A stretch of 64,000 nt of DNA from assembly GCA_965602035.1 (NCBI GenBank), contig OZ271919.1:930001-994000 (forward strand), read 5' to 3'. The position numbers and the translations under genes are program-made. The stretch is from Natronospirillum sp965602035 (GTDB taxonomy: Bacteria > Pseudomonadota > Gammaproteobacteria > Pseudomonadales > Natronospirillaceae). The notes beneath the pieces are model-generated. The model made no database searches, was not told the origin of the DNA, and was given only the letters and a program-made list of their open reading frames with translations. Below, piece after piece: positions 47,907 through 55,059 of this stretch; position 1 is the stretch's first letter, and the number at the start of each line of letters is the position of its first letter.

Positions 47907-48009
47907 ATGCCGTCTGAGCACGGCAGAACAAAGTAGGTAGGGTTGAAGCACTGTTTAAATGCGATTCAGGGAGGGGATGTCATAGTTGTAGAGGCTGCTC
48001 AGACGGCAT
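47907..48009. repeat. 103-bp segment bounded by 14-bp perfect inverted repeats
   Basis: ATGCCGTCTGAGCA at 47907-47920 is the exact reverse complement of TGCTCAGACGGCAT at 47996-48009. The inside has no ORF. It could be a MITE-type element, a recombination target or an operator. It marks the point where base composition changes from host-like to AT-rich. Confidence 0.7.
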
Positions 48010-48079
48010 CAGCTCTTCAGTTGATCACCTGATTGAGGCAGGCAAATTGTGATCAGAACTAGCCTGGAGGTCATTTTAA

Positions 48080-48095
48080 CTGTAATTTTATACAG
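48080..48095. promoter_or_regulatory. LexA (SOS) box
   Basis: CTGTAATTTTATACAG matches the gammaproteobacterial LexA consensus CTGT-N8-ACAG exactly, with an AT-rich spacer and flanks giving AACTGT...ACAGTA. It lies about 140 bases before the dcm start, so dcm or a lost neighbour may have been under SOS control. Confidence 0.6.
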
Positions 48096-48236
48096 TATTA
48101 TTCAGCAAATAGTTCAAGCCTGCTCAATCGTTGGATTTGTGCGGTCTCAGCAGATTTACAAACGACTAGTTGATCCTGAACCAAAAATAGGGAATTATCC
48201 GTGACATACAATCACACGTTTGACCCAGAGGAAAAC

Positions 48237-48947
48237 ATGGGCTCAATACTCTCACCGGACCTTGCTGAAGCAATTCAACAGCCTGCGATGACTGACAGTG
48301 CTCAACGCCGCGAGGATCTGAATCTGTTGAAGCGATTATCAGAAATCTACGATCAGAAACAGATCGCTCAGTTTCTGGGAGAGGTTTCTCCCGGCCGCTG
48401 GACTCGGGAAACAGTTAATCGTGCACTGAAAGGCAAAGCCTTTCCACGTTTTGCTCACTACGAGTTCGAAAGACTGAAGAGTTTGTTGCCAAGTCGACCC
48501 GCACATTACAATAACCCGGATTTCAGATTCATCGATTTGTTTGCCGGAATCGGTGGGATACGGAGAGGATTCGAATCAATCGGCGGCAAATGTGTGTTTA
48601 CTTCAGAGTGGGATCAGAACGCGCGCCGCACATACAAGGCAAACCACTACTGCGACCCGGCTGAACATGTGTTCAACCATGACATTCGCGACATTACCCT
48701 CAGCAGCCATCCCGAGATCGATGAACAGACTGCGTATCAGCACATAGATCAGCAGATACCTGATCACGAAGTCCTTCTCGCAGGGTTTCCATGTCAGCCT
48801 TTTTCCCTTGCCGGGGTATCAAAGAAGAACTCACTCGGCCGACTTCATGGTTTCGAATGTGATACGCAGGGCACACTGTTTTTTGACGTTGCTCGTATTA
48901 TCGCTGCCAAGAGACCAGCGGTATTTCTGCTGGAGAATGCCCTATAG
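48237..48947 (+). pseudogene. dcm: DNA-cytosine methyltransferase Dcm, truncated by IS3
   Basis: About 236 residues, strongly like the N-terminal half of E. coli Dcm (472 aa): the SAM loop [37 protein letters not shown] and the catalytic [19 protein letters not shown] with Cys186. The reading ends at LLEN followed by two foreign codons and TAG, right at the left end of the IS3 element. The target-recognition domain and C-terminal motifs are missing, so no CCWGG methylation is expected. ATG 48237 has an AGAGGAA ribosome binding site; a GTG at 48201 is in frame upstream. Confidence 0.9.
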
Positions 48948-48987
48948 TTCAAGATAGTTGACGCCTCTTCTGAAAGGAGAGGTCAAC

Positions 48988-49488
48988 ATGAAACATCACT
49001 CACCGGAACGTCGGGAAGCCGTGCTCAGAAAGATGGCACCGCCGCACAATATGACCGTACCGGAGCTGGCTCAGCAGGAAGGCATCTCCACCGCTACACT
49101 GTACAATTGGCGCAAGCAAGCCAGAGAACGAGGTCATATTTTGCCTTCCCGATCCGCCGGTCCGGATAAGTGGACCAGTGAAGAAAAATTCCGTGTGGTG
49201 CTGGAAACCGCCCCGATGTCGGAAGCGGAATTCAGTGCCTACTGCCGCGAAAACGGGTTGTACCCCGAACAGGTCGAGCAGTGGCGTGAAGCCTGTATGG
49301 GCGCTAATGCCGACTCGGCTGAACAGCAGCGGCAAACCCGAGAGCTGCAGAAGAAAGAGCGTAAACGGGCGCGGTATCTGGAAAAAGAGCTGCGGCGCAA
49401 GGAAAAAGCCCTGGCCGAAACCGCGGCGTTGCTGACGCTGTCAAAAAAAGCCGAGGCGATCTGGGGAACCAAAGACGAGGACGAATGA
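48988..49488 (+). CDS. IS3-family transposase OrfA
   Basis: Reading from the ATG at 48988 gives 166 aa (ten more if an upstream codon at 48958 is used). The N-terminal helix-turn-helix is MTVPELAQQEGISTATLYNW, followed by charged coiled-coil sequence. Its stop overlaps the OrfB start as ATGA, so translation coupling rather than the usual -1 frameshift probably makes OrfB. Confidence 0.88.
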   Translation: MKHHSPERREAVLRKMAPPHNMTVPELAQQEGISTATLYNWRKQARERGHILPSRSAGPDKWTSEEKFRVVLETAPMSEAEFSAYCRENGLYPEQVEQWREACMGANADSAEQQRQTRELQKKERKRARYLEKELRRKEKALAETAALLTLSKKAEAIWGTKDEDE

Positions 49489-50537
49489 CGAGCCTCTCAG
49501 ATCGCCGTCAGGCCGTTGCGTTGATCCGAGAGGCTCAACGCAACGGGGCTCGGCTGAAACCGGCCTGTGGCCTTCTGGGCCTGGGTATACGCACGTTTCA
49601 GCGCTGGATACAGGGTGGTTCTCTGAATGAGGACCAACGCCCTGTAGCAAAGCGTCCGGAACCGAAAAACAAATTGTCGCAGGCAGAGCGCGATGCCGTG
49701 CTGGCTGTCTGCAATCGGCACTGTTACCGCAGTGCGGCCCCGGCCTTCATCGTGGCCGACCAACTGGACCAGGGCCAGTATCTGGCCTCTGAGTCCACTG
49801 TGTATCGAATACTGCGAGAGCATGAACAGATGAACCATCGTGGGCGCCAGCAGGCTCCGAAATCCAAAGGACCGGCCACAACCCATACGGCAACCGATGC
49901 CAACCAACTGTGGAGTTGGGATATTACGTGGCTGCCGGGCCCGGCACGCGGCACCTGGTTTTACCTGTATCTGATCATGGATGTGTTCAGTCGCAAGATC
50001 GTTGGTCACGAGGTACATCATGCTGAGAACGGCAACCTGGCTTCAGAACTGATCGAGAAAACGTTCTGGCGTGAACAACTGGTTCGTCGTCAGCAGCCGC
50101 TGGTGCTGCACTCCGATAACGGGAGTCCGATGAAAGCGTCCACGTTCCTGGAAAAGCTGTATGACCTGGGCATCACCCCGTCGCGAAGCCGGCCACGTGT
50201 GAGCAACGACAACGCGTACTCAGAAGCCCTGTTCAAGACGCTGAAGTTCCGGCCCAGGTTCCCGGCCAAAGGCTTCCAGACGTTGGCAGAAGCCCGTGAA
50301 TGGGTCCAAGGCTTCGTGGACTGGTACAACACGGAACACCGACACAGTGCACTGCACTATGTGACGCCGGAACAGCGCCACAATGGCCAGGCAACCGAGA
50401 TACTGGCCAAACGCCAGCGGCTCATCGAAGAAGCCAGAAAAGCGCATCCAGAGCGGTGGAAACGCCATGCCCGGCAACTGACGTTGCCGGGGCAAGTTCA
50501 CCTCAACCGGGATCGTTCACAGGCAGCAAGTTGTTAA
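49485..50537 (+). CDS. IS3-family transposase OrfB (DDE integrase core)
   Basis: 350 aa, complete. The catalytic triad is visible as LWSWDITWLPGP (first Asp), VLHSDNGSPMKAS (second Asp) and NDNAYSEALFKTLKFRP (Glu). An HTH-like N terminus (LLGLGIRTFQRWIQGG) and a C-terminal DWYNTEHRHSALHYVTPEQR segment are typical. It appears intact, so the element may still be active. Confidence 0.92.
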   Translation: MTSLSDRRQAVALIREAQRNGARLKPACGLLGLGIRTFQRWIQGGSLNEDQRPVAKRPEPKNKLSQAERDAVLAVCNRHCYRSAAPAFIVADQLDQGQYLASESTVYRILREHEQMNHRGRQQAPKSKGPATTHTATDANQLWSWDITWLPGPARGTWFYLYLIMDVFSRKIVGHEVHHAENGNLASELIEKTFWREQLVRRQQPLVLHSDNGSPMKASTFLEKLYDLGITPSRSRPRVSNDNAYSEALFKTLKFRPRFPAKGFQTLAEAREWVQGFVDWYNTEHRHSALHYVTPEQRHNGQATEILAKRQRLIEEARKAHPERWKRHARQLTLPGQVHLNRDRSQAASC

Positions 50538-50583
50538 AGAGCAATATCACCCATCAGGCGTCAACTATATTGACAGGTACGCA

Positions 50584-52256
50584 TTGACTCACTAAAAATC
50601 AAACCTTTGACGGTCTGTTGACTCATCTAAAATCTAACTACTGTTCAGCAGGAGTTGCACTGATGAAGCATCAGATGAGTCTATCCGCACGACGAGAAAT
50701 GCTAGCGAGTGTTTATGGTCGCTATCAGGACGCGGACTGGTCTACCAAAGGTCGCATTCTGGACGGCTTTGTGGCGGCGACGGGGTACGACCGGAAATAC
50801 GCCATACAGTTGCTCAATGATCAAACATGCTTGCCTCAGAATGGCACAGTGAGGCCCAGGCCGGGTCGACAAAAGTACGATGCTCAATTCCTTAAGGTAC
50901 TCGTCTACATCTGGCATACGGCGAATCAGGTGTGCTCCAAACGCCTTGTTCCGTTCATTCCGGAACTGGTATCTTCGATGGAGCGACACGGACACCTTAG
51001 AATCACTGAAGATCTTCGGCGAAAGCTGCTAACCGTCAGTGCTGCGACCGTGGATAGATTGCTACATTGCGAACGGTACAGAATCAAGGACGGCCAGAGC
51101 CTGACCAAGCGGGGTACGCTGTTAAAAAATCAGGTTGCTATCCGTACGTTCGCTGACTGGGATGAAGCGACCCCCGGTTTCTTCGAAATTGACTTGGTCG
51201 CTCATTGTGGTGGTGATCCCAATGGCACGTTCCTCAACACTCTGGTTTTGATAGATATCGCAACGGGTTGGCTGGAGTGCATGCCGCTATTGAAAAAGAG
51301 TGCTGCCGATGTCATCAGCGGTATTGATGTAGCGCGCACGTTGATGCCATTTGATCTTAAAGGTCTCGATTCCGATTGTGGCAGCGAATTCATCAATCAC
51401 GACCTTCTGGATTACTGCGAAGCCAACGAAATCACATTTACAAGAGCGCGTACACATCGCAAAAACGATCAAGCCTTCGTCGAGGAGAAAAACGGTTCAG
51501 TTGTTCGACGGCTGGTAGGATACGATCGGTTCACTGGTCCTAAAGCTTGGTCGGCACTGGCGCAGTTCTATGGTGTGCTACGACTGTATGTAAACTATTT
51601 TCAACCCTCTCTGAAACTACTCAGCAAGCAGCGCCATGGGGCAAGGGTTTCAAAACAGTATCATCCGGCAAAAACAGCCTATCAGCGGCTTCTTCAGCGT
51701 CCAGACCTCAGCGAACGCATCAAGGCGCAACTGACAAATGAATTCCATACATTGGATCCAGTCAGACTTATGGACGAACTCCGCGCACTTCAGGTGCAGC
51801 TTTGGCGCTACGCTGGCCAGACCGCTGGTACGAATTTGCCGGAAACAACCTCACCCACTATCAATGGCCACGAATACTGCCAGCACTACCAAATACATAA
51901 GCCGCTGGATCGTCGCAAAGGACCCAGGACATGGCGCACCCGTCCGGATCCGTTTGACGGCGTGTGGCCTGACATACAGTTCAGATTAGAAATTCAACCT
52001 CATAGCACGGCACGTGAGATTATTGATTGGCTGGATGGCCAATACCCCAACCGATTTTCCAATGGGCAAATTCGGACATTGCAACGACGCATAAGTAATT
52101 GGAAGCTACATAGTCGAGACTATGAAGCTAAAATGGAAAAGCTGATGAGCAACTGAGTCTGGGAGTAGTGGGATTACTGAATGAGTCATTACGGACCGGC
52201 CAAGTTAATTGTCGCTCTATACTGAGGTGTCCGTTTTGTCGGGGCAAGTTAATTGT
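50584..52256 (+). mobile_element. Second insertion element, unclassified DDE type
   Basis: One transposase gene flanked by repeats. The left end has two direct copies of a TTGACTCA...TAAAAATC...AAC repeat (50584 and 50618). The right end has two copies of CAAGTTAATTGT (52201 and 52245). The inner left CGGTCTGTTGACTCAT and the inner right ATGAGTCATTACGGACCG are imperfect inverted repeats. Borders are approximate. It abuts IS3 on the left and the HigA remnant on the right. Confidence 0.65.
50663..52156 (+). CDS. Integrase-core (rve) DDE transposase
   Basis: About 497 aa from ATG 50663, which has a CAGGAG ribosome binding site; the frame opens earlier. The catalytic residues appear in FFEIDLVAHCGG, LKGLDSDCGSEFINH and QAFVEEKNGSVVRRLVGYD. 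The N terminus has an HTH-like MSLSARREMLASVYGRYQ segment. The long C-terminal domain and the ends do not let me place it in a named IS family (possibly ISNCY). It appears intact. Confidence 0.85.
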   Translation: MKHQMSLSARREMLASVYGRYQDADWSTKGRILDGFVAATGYDRKYAIQLLNDQTCLPQNGTVRPRPGRQKYDAQFLKVLVYIWHTANQVCSKRLVPFIPELVSSMERHGHLRITEDLRRKLLTVSAATVDRLLHCERYRIKDGQSLTKRGTLLKNQVAIRTFADWDEATPGFFEIDLVAHCGGDPNGTFLNTLVLIDIATGWLECMPLLKKSAADVISGIDVARTLMPFDLKGLDSDCGSEFINHDLLDYCEANEITFTRARTHRKNDQAFVEEKNGSVVRRLVGYDRFTGPKAWSALAQFYGVLRLYVNYFQPSLKLLSKQRHGARVSKQYHPAKTAYQRLLQRPDLSERIKAQLTNEFHTLDPVRLMDELRALQVQLWRYAGQTAGTNLPETTSPTINGHEYCQHYQIHKPLDRRKGPRTWRTRPDPFDGVWPDIQFRLEIQPHSTAREIIDWLDGQYPNRFSNGQIRTLQRRISNWKLHSRDYEAKMEKLMSN

Positions 52257-52478
52257 GCCGCAGAATCTCCCGGATTTCCTCCAGAATTTCGTTGCCAATG
52301 TCCCGTTTACTCATCTTTCAGCGCCTATGCGATTTGCTTGAGCGTATGACCCGGTATCGAGTCCTGCCTAGATTTTCGATACATCGTTAACATCCAGATC
52401 TGATGACGACTGGTAATCGTCATCTGTGAGGTACTTTGGCAGGAGCTTCGTGAAAAGACCGGATTCTATGAAGACCAT
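52249..52478 (-). pseudogene. HigB/HigA toxin-antitoxin remnant
   Basis: On the minus strand a start at 52478 gives MVFIESGLFTKLLPKYLTDD, the opening of HigB-type RelE toxins. The middle is missing and the frame shifts. A later frame gives WMLTMYRKSRQDSIPGHTLK, the toxin's C-terminal part, but it hits a stop after KQIA. A second start at 52314 gives MSKRDIGNEILEEIREI, the opening of the partner antitoxin, which is cut after about 17 residues by the IS edge. Both genes are dead. Recognition is by family pattern. Confidence 0.65.
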
Positions 52479-52528
52479 CTAAAGAATATACGGCGATGCC
52501 GAAGGTGGATCAAGGCGCGTCCCGGTGC

Positions 52529-52606
52529 GTGTAACGCGGAGCTTTGCGGTAATATTGGAGCCGCGAATCGGTGGAAAAATTGCCCGGCAACAGCGGCTGG
52601 TTATGC
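52529..52606 (-). other. attC-like recombination site 1 (degenerate)
   Basis: On the minus strand the site begins GCATAAC just after the YoeB stop and ends near GTTACAC, 78 bases. The outer core is weak and the arms pair poorly, so this is a candidate only. It separates the YoeB cassette from the HigBA remnant. Confidence 0.4.
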
Positions 52607-52607
52607 A

Positions 52608-52871
52608 TTATTCGTAGTGGGTCCAGAGTCTGAGGACTTTCACCACTTGCTCGTCCTCCAGCACTTGGTAGACCAAGCGATGCTGAATATTAATGCGGCG
52701 TGAATAGGCACCCGCAAGATCACCAATAAGCTTCTCGAACGGAGGCGGCTTACGGTATGGATCTTCCGCTATTAGCGCTAGCAATTCTTGGGCTTTTGGT
52801 TTGAGGCCACTGGAGGCCAACTTCTTTGCATCTTTCTGAGCTTGTTTGGTGTAAACCAACTTCCATGTCAC
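52608..52871 (-). CDS. yoeB: Toxin YoeB/Txe family mRNA endonuclease
   Basis: 87 aa, full length. It has the Txe/YoeB pattern WKLVYTKQAQKDAKKLASSG, PPPFEKLIGDLAGAYSRRIN, RLVYQV and the C-terminal catalytic LRLWTHYE with His-Tyr. It cleaves mRNA on the ribosome when the antitoxin is lost. It overlaps the antitoxin gene by 4 bases and both form one cassette. Confidence 0.95.
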   Translation of the reverse strand: MTWKLVYTKQAQKDAKKLASSGLKPKAQELLALIAEDPYRKPPPFEKLIGDLAGAYSRRINIQHRLVYQVLEDEQVVKVLRLWTHYE

Positions 52872-53110
52872 CAGTCCAGCTCCTCATTGCATTCATCCAC
52901 CGGGGTATCCATCCCCTCACGAATAGACTCCCGCATACGAGGTACGGAGAGCAGGTAAAGTGTTTCCTGAATAGCAGACCAGTCTTCTTCGGATACCAGA
53001 ACCGCTTTGTTCCGCTTACCCATGATAACGATTGGTTGGTGAGACTCGGCGGTCTCGTCAATCAACCGATACAGGTTGCTGCGCGCCTCTGTTGCTGTGA
53101 TTCCGGCCAT
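52868..53110 (-). CDS. yefM: Antitoxin YefM/Phd family
   Basis: 80 aa with MAGITATEARSNLYRLIDET (Phd/YefM DNA-binding N terminus) and HQPIVIMGKRNKAVLVSEED. The C-terminal tail (CNEELDW) neutralises YoeB. ATG 53110 fits the family; the open frame to 53191 runs into the promoter and attC. It should autorepress the pair. Confidence 0.94.
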   Translation of the reverse strand: MAGITATEARSNLYRLIDETAESHQPIVIMGKRNKAVLVSEEDWSAIQETLYLLSVPRMRESIREGMDTPVDECNEELDW

Positions 53111-53142
53111 GACGCACCTCTTGCATGTTTGACTTTTGACCA

Positions 53143-53170
53143 AGTGTACGCCAACAGGTACGTACGTCAA
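53143..53170 (-). promoter_or_regulatory. Promoter of the yefM-yoeB cassette
   Basis: On the minus strand TTGACG (53170-53165), a 16-base spacer and TACACT (53148-53143) form a good sigma70 promoter about 30 bases before the yefM ATG. The overlapping palindromic ACGTACGT sequence is a plausible YefM operator. The cassette therefore carries its own promoter. Confidence 0.65.
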
Positions 53171-53182
53171 GACGAACGTACT

Positions 53183-53240
53183 GCATAACACTCGGCACCG
53201 AGGCGAGCGTAACGAGTCCGACTACTGCCGCTTGTTAAAT
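53183..53240 (-). other. attC-like site 2
   Basis: 58 bases. On the minus strand it opens with ATTTAAC and closes with GTTATGC; the plus-strand arms GCATAACACTCGGCA and TGCCGCTTGTTAAAT pair imperfectly in the attC manner. The inside contains an extra short stem CTCGGCACCGAG. It separates the HEPN-like gene from the toxin-antitoxin cassette. Confidence 0.65.
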
Positions 53241-53248
53241 GAAGATTG

Positions 53249-53743
53249 CTAAGCAAGGTATGTTTCCTTGATGCCAAGTTCTCCAAATACTTGATTGATT
53301 TCATCCATCGTATTCGAAAGGGTTTCGGTAAGGATTCCCTCTACCCCGTAAATCTCTTCAGACTCTGACTCATTTTCGAAAATTGTTTCGTCCGTGTACT
53401 CCAGCCCCAAGCTGCTCCAATTTTGGACATGATCGAAGGCCTCATCGAATGACAGAACATGCCCCAAAGAATGGCAATAGTCATTGCGAATGTCATTGAT
53501 ATCTATACAAATCTGGGCCACCCAATCCGGAAATGGACTATTCTGCTTGCACTGCTCTAGCTTTCGGGGAAATGACCAACGCCATATTTCTTCCCCAAAC
53601 CCACAGTGAGAAAGAATTTTCCCAAACATTGCCTCGATGACCAGATGCCCCTTCAGAACCAGCCCAAGAATGTCTTCATCCGAAAAAGCAGATGAAAGGT
53701 GATAATCAATTGTCGGCTCGACTTTTGGCTTTCTCATAGTCAT
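53249..53743 (-). CDS. HEPN-like protein with RN-x3-H motif (cassette gene)
   Basis: 164 aa, acidic and helix-rich, no TM. GLVLKGHLVIEAMFGKIL near residue 28 and CIDINDIRNDYCHSLGHVLS around residue 88 fit a HEPN fold, the second carrying the RNxxxH motif typical of HEPN ribonucleases of toxin and defence systems. Family assignment is by motif only. The ATG lies in the right end of attC site 3, and ATG 53737 is an alternative start. It is AT-richer than host genes. Confidence 0.7.
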   Translation of the reverse strand: MTMRKPKVEPTIDYHLSSAFSDEDILGLVLKGHLVIEAMFGKILSHCGFGEEIWRWSFPRKLEQCKQNSPFPDWVAQICIDINDIRNDYCHSLGHVLSFDEAFDHVQNWSSLGLEYTDETIFENESESEEIYGVEGILTETLSNTMDEINQVFGELGIKETYLA

Positions 53744-53861
53744 TTAACGCCTTGCTCACCTGAACGTACTGCGGAGAGCGTTTTTGTTTGAAAATGGAGC
53801 GCAGCGACAATCACAAAAATGAGCGTAGCAGTATGTGTCAGCGTGCAGCAACTTGTTAGGT
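53742..53861 (-). other. attC-like site 3
   Basis: 120 bases, the best site. The minus strand opens with ACCTAACAAG and closes with GGCGTTAAAT, fitting RYYYAAC and GTTRRRY. The inner halves share TAAC-N3-TTGCT arms in inverted orientation, as in Vibrio-type repeats. The stop codon TAA of the upstream cassette gene is formed by its first core. Confidence 0.72.
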
Positions 53862-54563
53862 TTTTCCTGTGAGCAAATTAAAATAACTTTCGACATCAAA
53901 TTTACTCTCTTTGTTAAAGCTAGCCCAATTGGATAGACTGCACAAAAAAGCAAATACAGCTCCATATCCACTAGATTTAATAATTCCGCCATCAGGTTCA
54001 AATGCATAAAAATATGCAGGTTCTAAGCATAAGATGCCTGTAGGGAAGAGTTGACGCTTTTCCCTACACTCTTGATATACTCATTTATCTATAGTTTCTT
54101 CCTTGGTGCCTTTAAAAGCGACAATATATGATGGCACGACGTACTCTTTTTGATCTATGAAATCTTCAGTTCTCTCTTTTCGAAATAACGTTTGAATGCT
54201 GTGATTTTGCTCAAATGCTTCGGTCTTTTGTTTATTCAGATCTGATTTTACTTCGATAGCAGCTGCGACAGTATCTGCAAAATATAATCTTTGTTTTCCC
54301 GAGGTGATTGGCAAACTAAAACTGTTTTGACATTCGAGTACAATGTCAACTTGGCCTGTTTTATGACCGCGAGAGTCCATAATCACACCAGAGCCATATC
54401 GGATATTGTTAGGTAAAGCTCGTTTAAGCAGAGCTTCAATTAACAGCTCTCGTTCATTTCCAATTATAGTACTAGAGTATTTTCGTGACTGCTTGTACCC
54501 CAACATCAGGCTTTCAACTAACGTTTCAATACTATTTGTTAATAATTCTTTCCCTGATGACAC
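53856..54563 (-). pseudogene. DUF6602 / PD-(D/E)XK-like cassette gene with one in-frame TGA
   Basis: The first 160 residues (54563 to 54084) hold GNERELLIEALL, GQVDIVLECQ with Asp73 and AAIEVKSDLN with Glu104-Lys106, the D...ExK nuclease-type signature of DUF6602 proteins. A TGA at 54083-54081 stops translation. The same frame then continues for 75 codons (VYQECREKRQLFPTG through FFEPDGG-like sequence to LLTGKT) and ends in TAA inside attC site 3. A single TGG-to-TGA change explains it, giving 235 codons in all. Read-through or recoding cannot be excluded. Confidence 0.75.
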
Positions 54564-55050
54564 GATATTCTCCCGAAAAACCTAACAGCTTATTCGAGCG
54601 CATGCGCATTCCTCTGAATTAATCCGCATGCTCATATTCCCGGATAGCTCAAACACAACATTCCGTGCGTGCTTAACCCAGACCACACTGGACGCGCCTT
54701 TCGTATGACTAATTCGAGCTTTGGCCAAACAGAGCGATAAAAAACGCGCATGCGCAGTTATCAGCACGCATCAGTTCTGATCGAACAAGTGCTCAGGGTC
54801 AGGTCGGATTGATGAGGCATAGACTCACTCCCTTGCTTCATGATGTGTCCGCGTACGTCCTGTGCGGTCGGTTGAGCAGGTATCAAATCTTTAGCTACAG
54901 GTTCAGCGTAGCCGGTGTTCTATCGGGAATTCAAGTGTCGGCGCCCGCTTTACACTGGGTTCGGCAAATTCGGCTGCTATGCCTTACGGACGTTGTGGCA
55001 CGTCGACAGGTGCCGGCTCCTGGCCGATAATCTAACCTGTTCGTGGCTGT
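54564..55050. other. Right end of cassette cluster, no convincing gene
   Basis: 487 bases. The left part holds an attC half-site (ACCTAAC at 54580) and two copies of the palindrome GCGCATGCGC (54598 and 54746), which flank a 61-codon ORF on the minus strand that I do not support. The right part (54800-55030) is GC-richer, with no gene seen. Near 55030 another attC-like core pair appears. Confidence 0.5.
54580..54763 (-). other. attC-like half-site 4
   Basis: ACCTAAC at 54580-54586 is a good minus-strand GTTAGGT core just before the DUF6602 gene. A possible partner (GTTATCA, 54757-54763) is 184 bases away next to the second GCGCATGCGC palindrome, too long for a normal attC. Treat it as the boundary of the first cassette with an uncertain partner. 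Confidence 0.35.
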
Positions 55051-55059
55051 TTGTTAGAT
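55030..55059. repeat. 30-bp palindrome with attC-type cores at the PLD gene start
   Basis: ATCTAAC (55030-55036) and GTTAGAT (55053-55059) are perfect inverted copies 16 bases apart. Both fit the integron core rules, but the site is shorter than any usual attC. It overlaps the first codons of the phospholipase-D-like gene. Confidence 0.4.

Larger units (their letters stand above)
47729..48200. other. Left edge of the accessory island, non-coding
   Basis: 472 bases with no credible gene. The left half is GC-rich like the host and the right half turns AT-rich near 48030. It contains a 14-bp inverted repeat (47907/47996), a LexA-type box (48080-48095) and AT-rich promoter-like sequence before the truncated dcm gene. 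Confidence 0.6.
48949..50573 (+). mobile_element. IS3-family insertion sequence
   Basis: The element carries two overlapping transposase genes. Its ends show an imperfect 18-bp inverted repeat: TCAAGATAGTTGACGCCT at 48949 and its partner at 50556-50573, with one mismatch. Exact outer borders are uncertain by several bases, and no target duplication could be confirmed because the right flank is occupied by another element. It interrupts dcm. Confidence 0.85.
52157..52607. other. IS right end, decayed HigBA module and attC-like site
   Basis: 451 bases without an intact gene. It comprises the right end of the second IS (to about 52256), remnants of a HigB-HigA toxin-antitoxin pair on the minus strand (52249-52478) and the most degenerate attC-like site (52529-52606). 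Confidence 0.6.

Noticed and set aside
47907..47918. Neisseria-type DNA uptake sequence
   Set aside because: The arm matches 11 of 12 bases, but everything else is gammaproteobacterial, and one copy as an inverted repeat is better explained as an element end.
53756..54007. 83-codon minus-strand ORF
   Set aside because: The main frame here is the read-through part of the DUF6602 gene, and this ORF uses another frame and runs through the whole attC.
54582..54767. 61-codon minus-strand ORF between the two GCGCATGCGC palindromes
   Set aside because: No ribosome binding site, Cys-rich low-quality translation, and it reads through the recombination half-site.
54809..55030. 73-codon plus-strand ORF before the PLD gene
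   Set aside because: No recognisable protein features and no good start context; probably chance.
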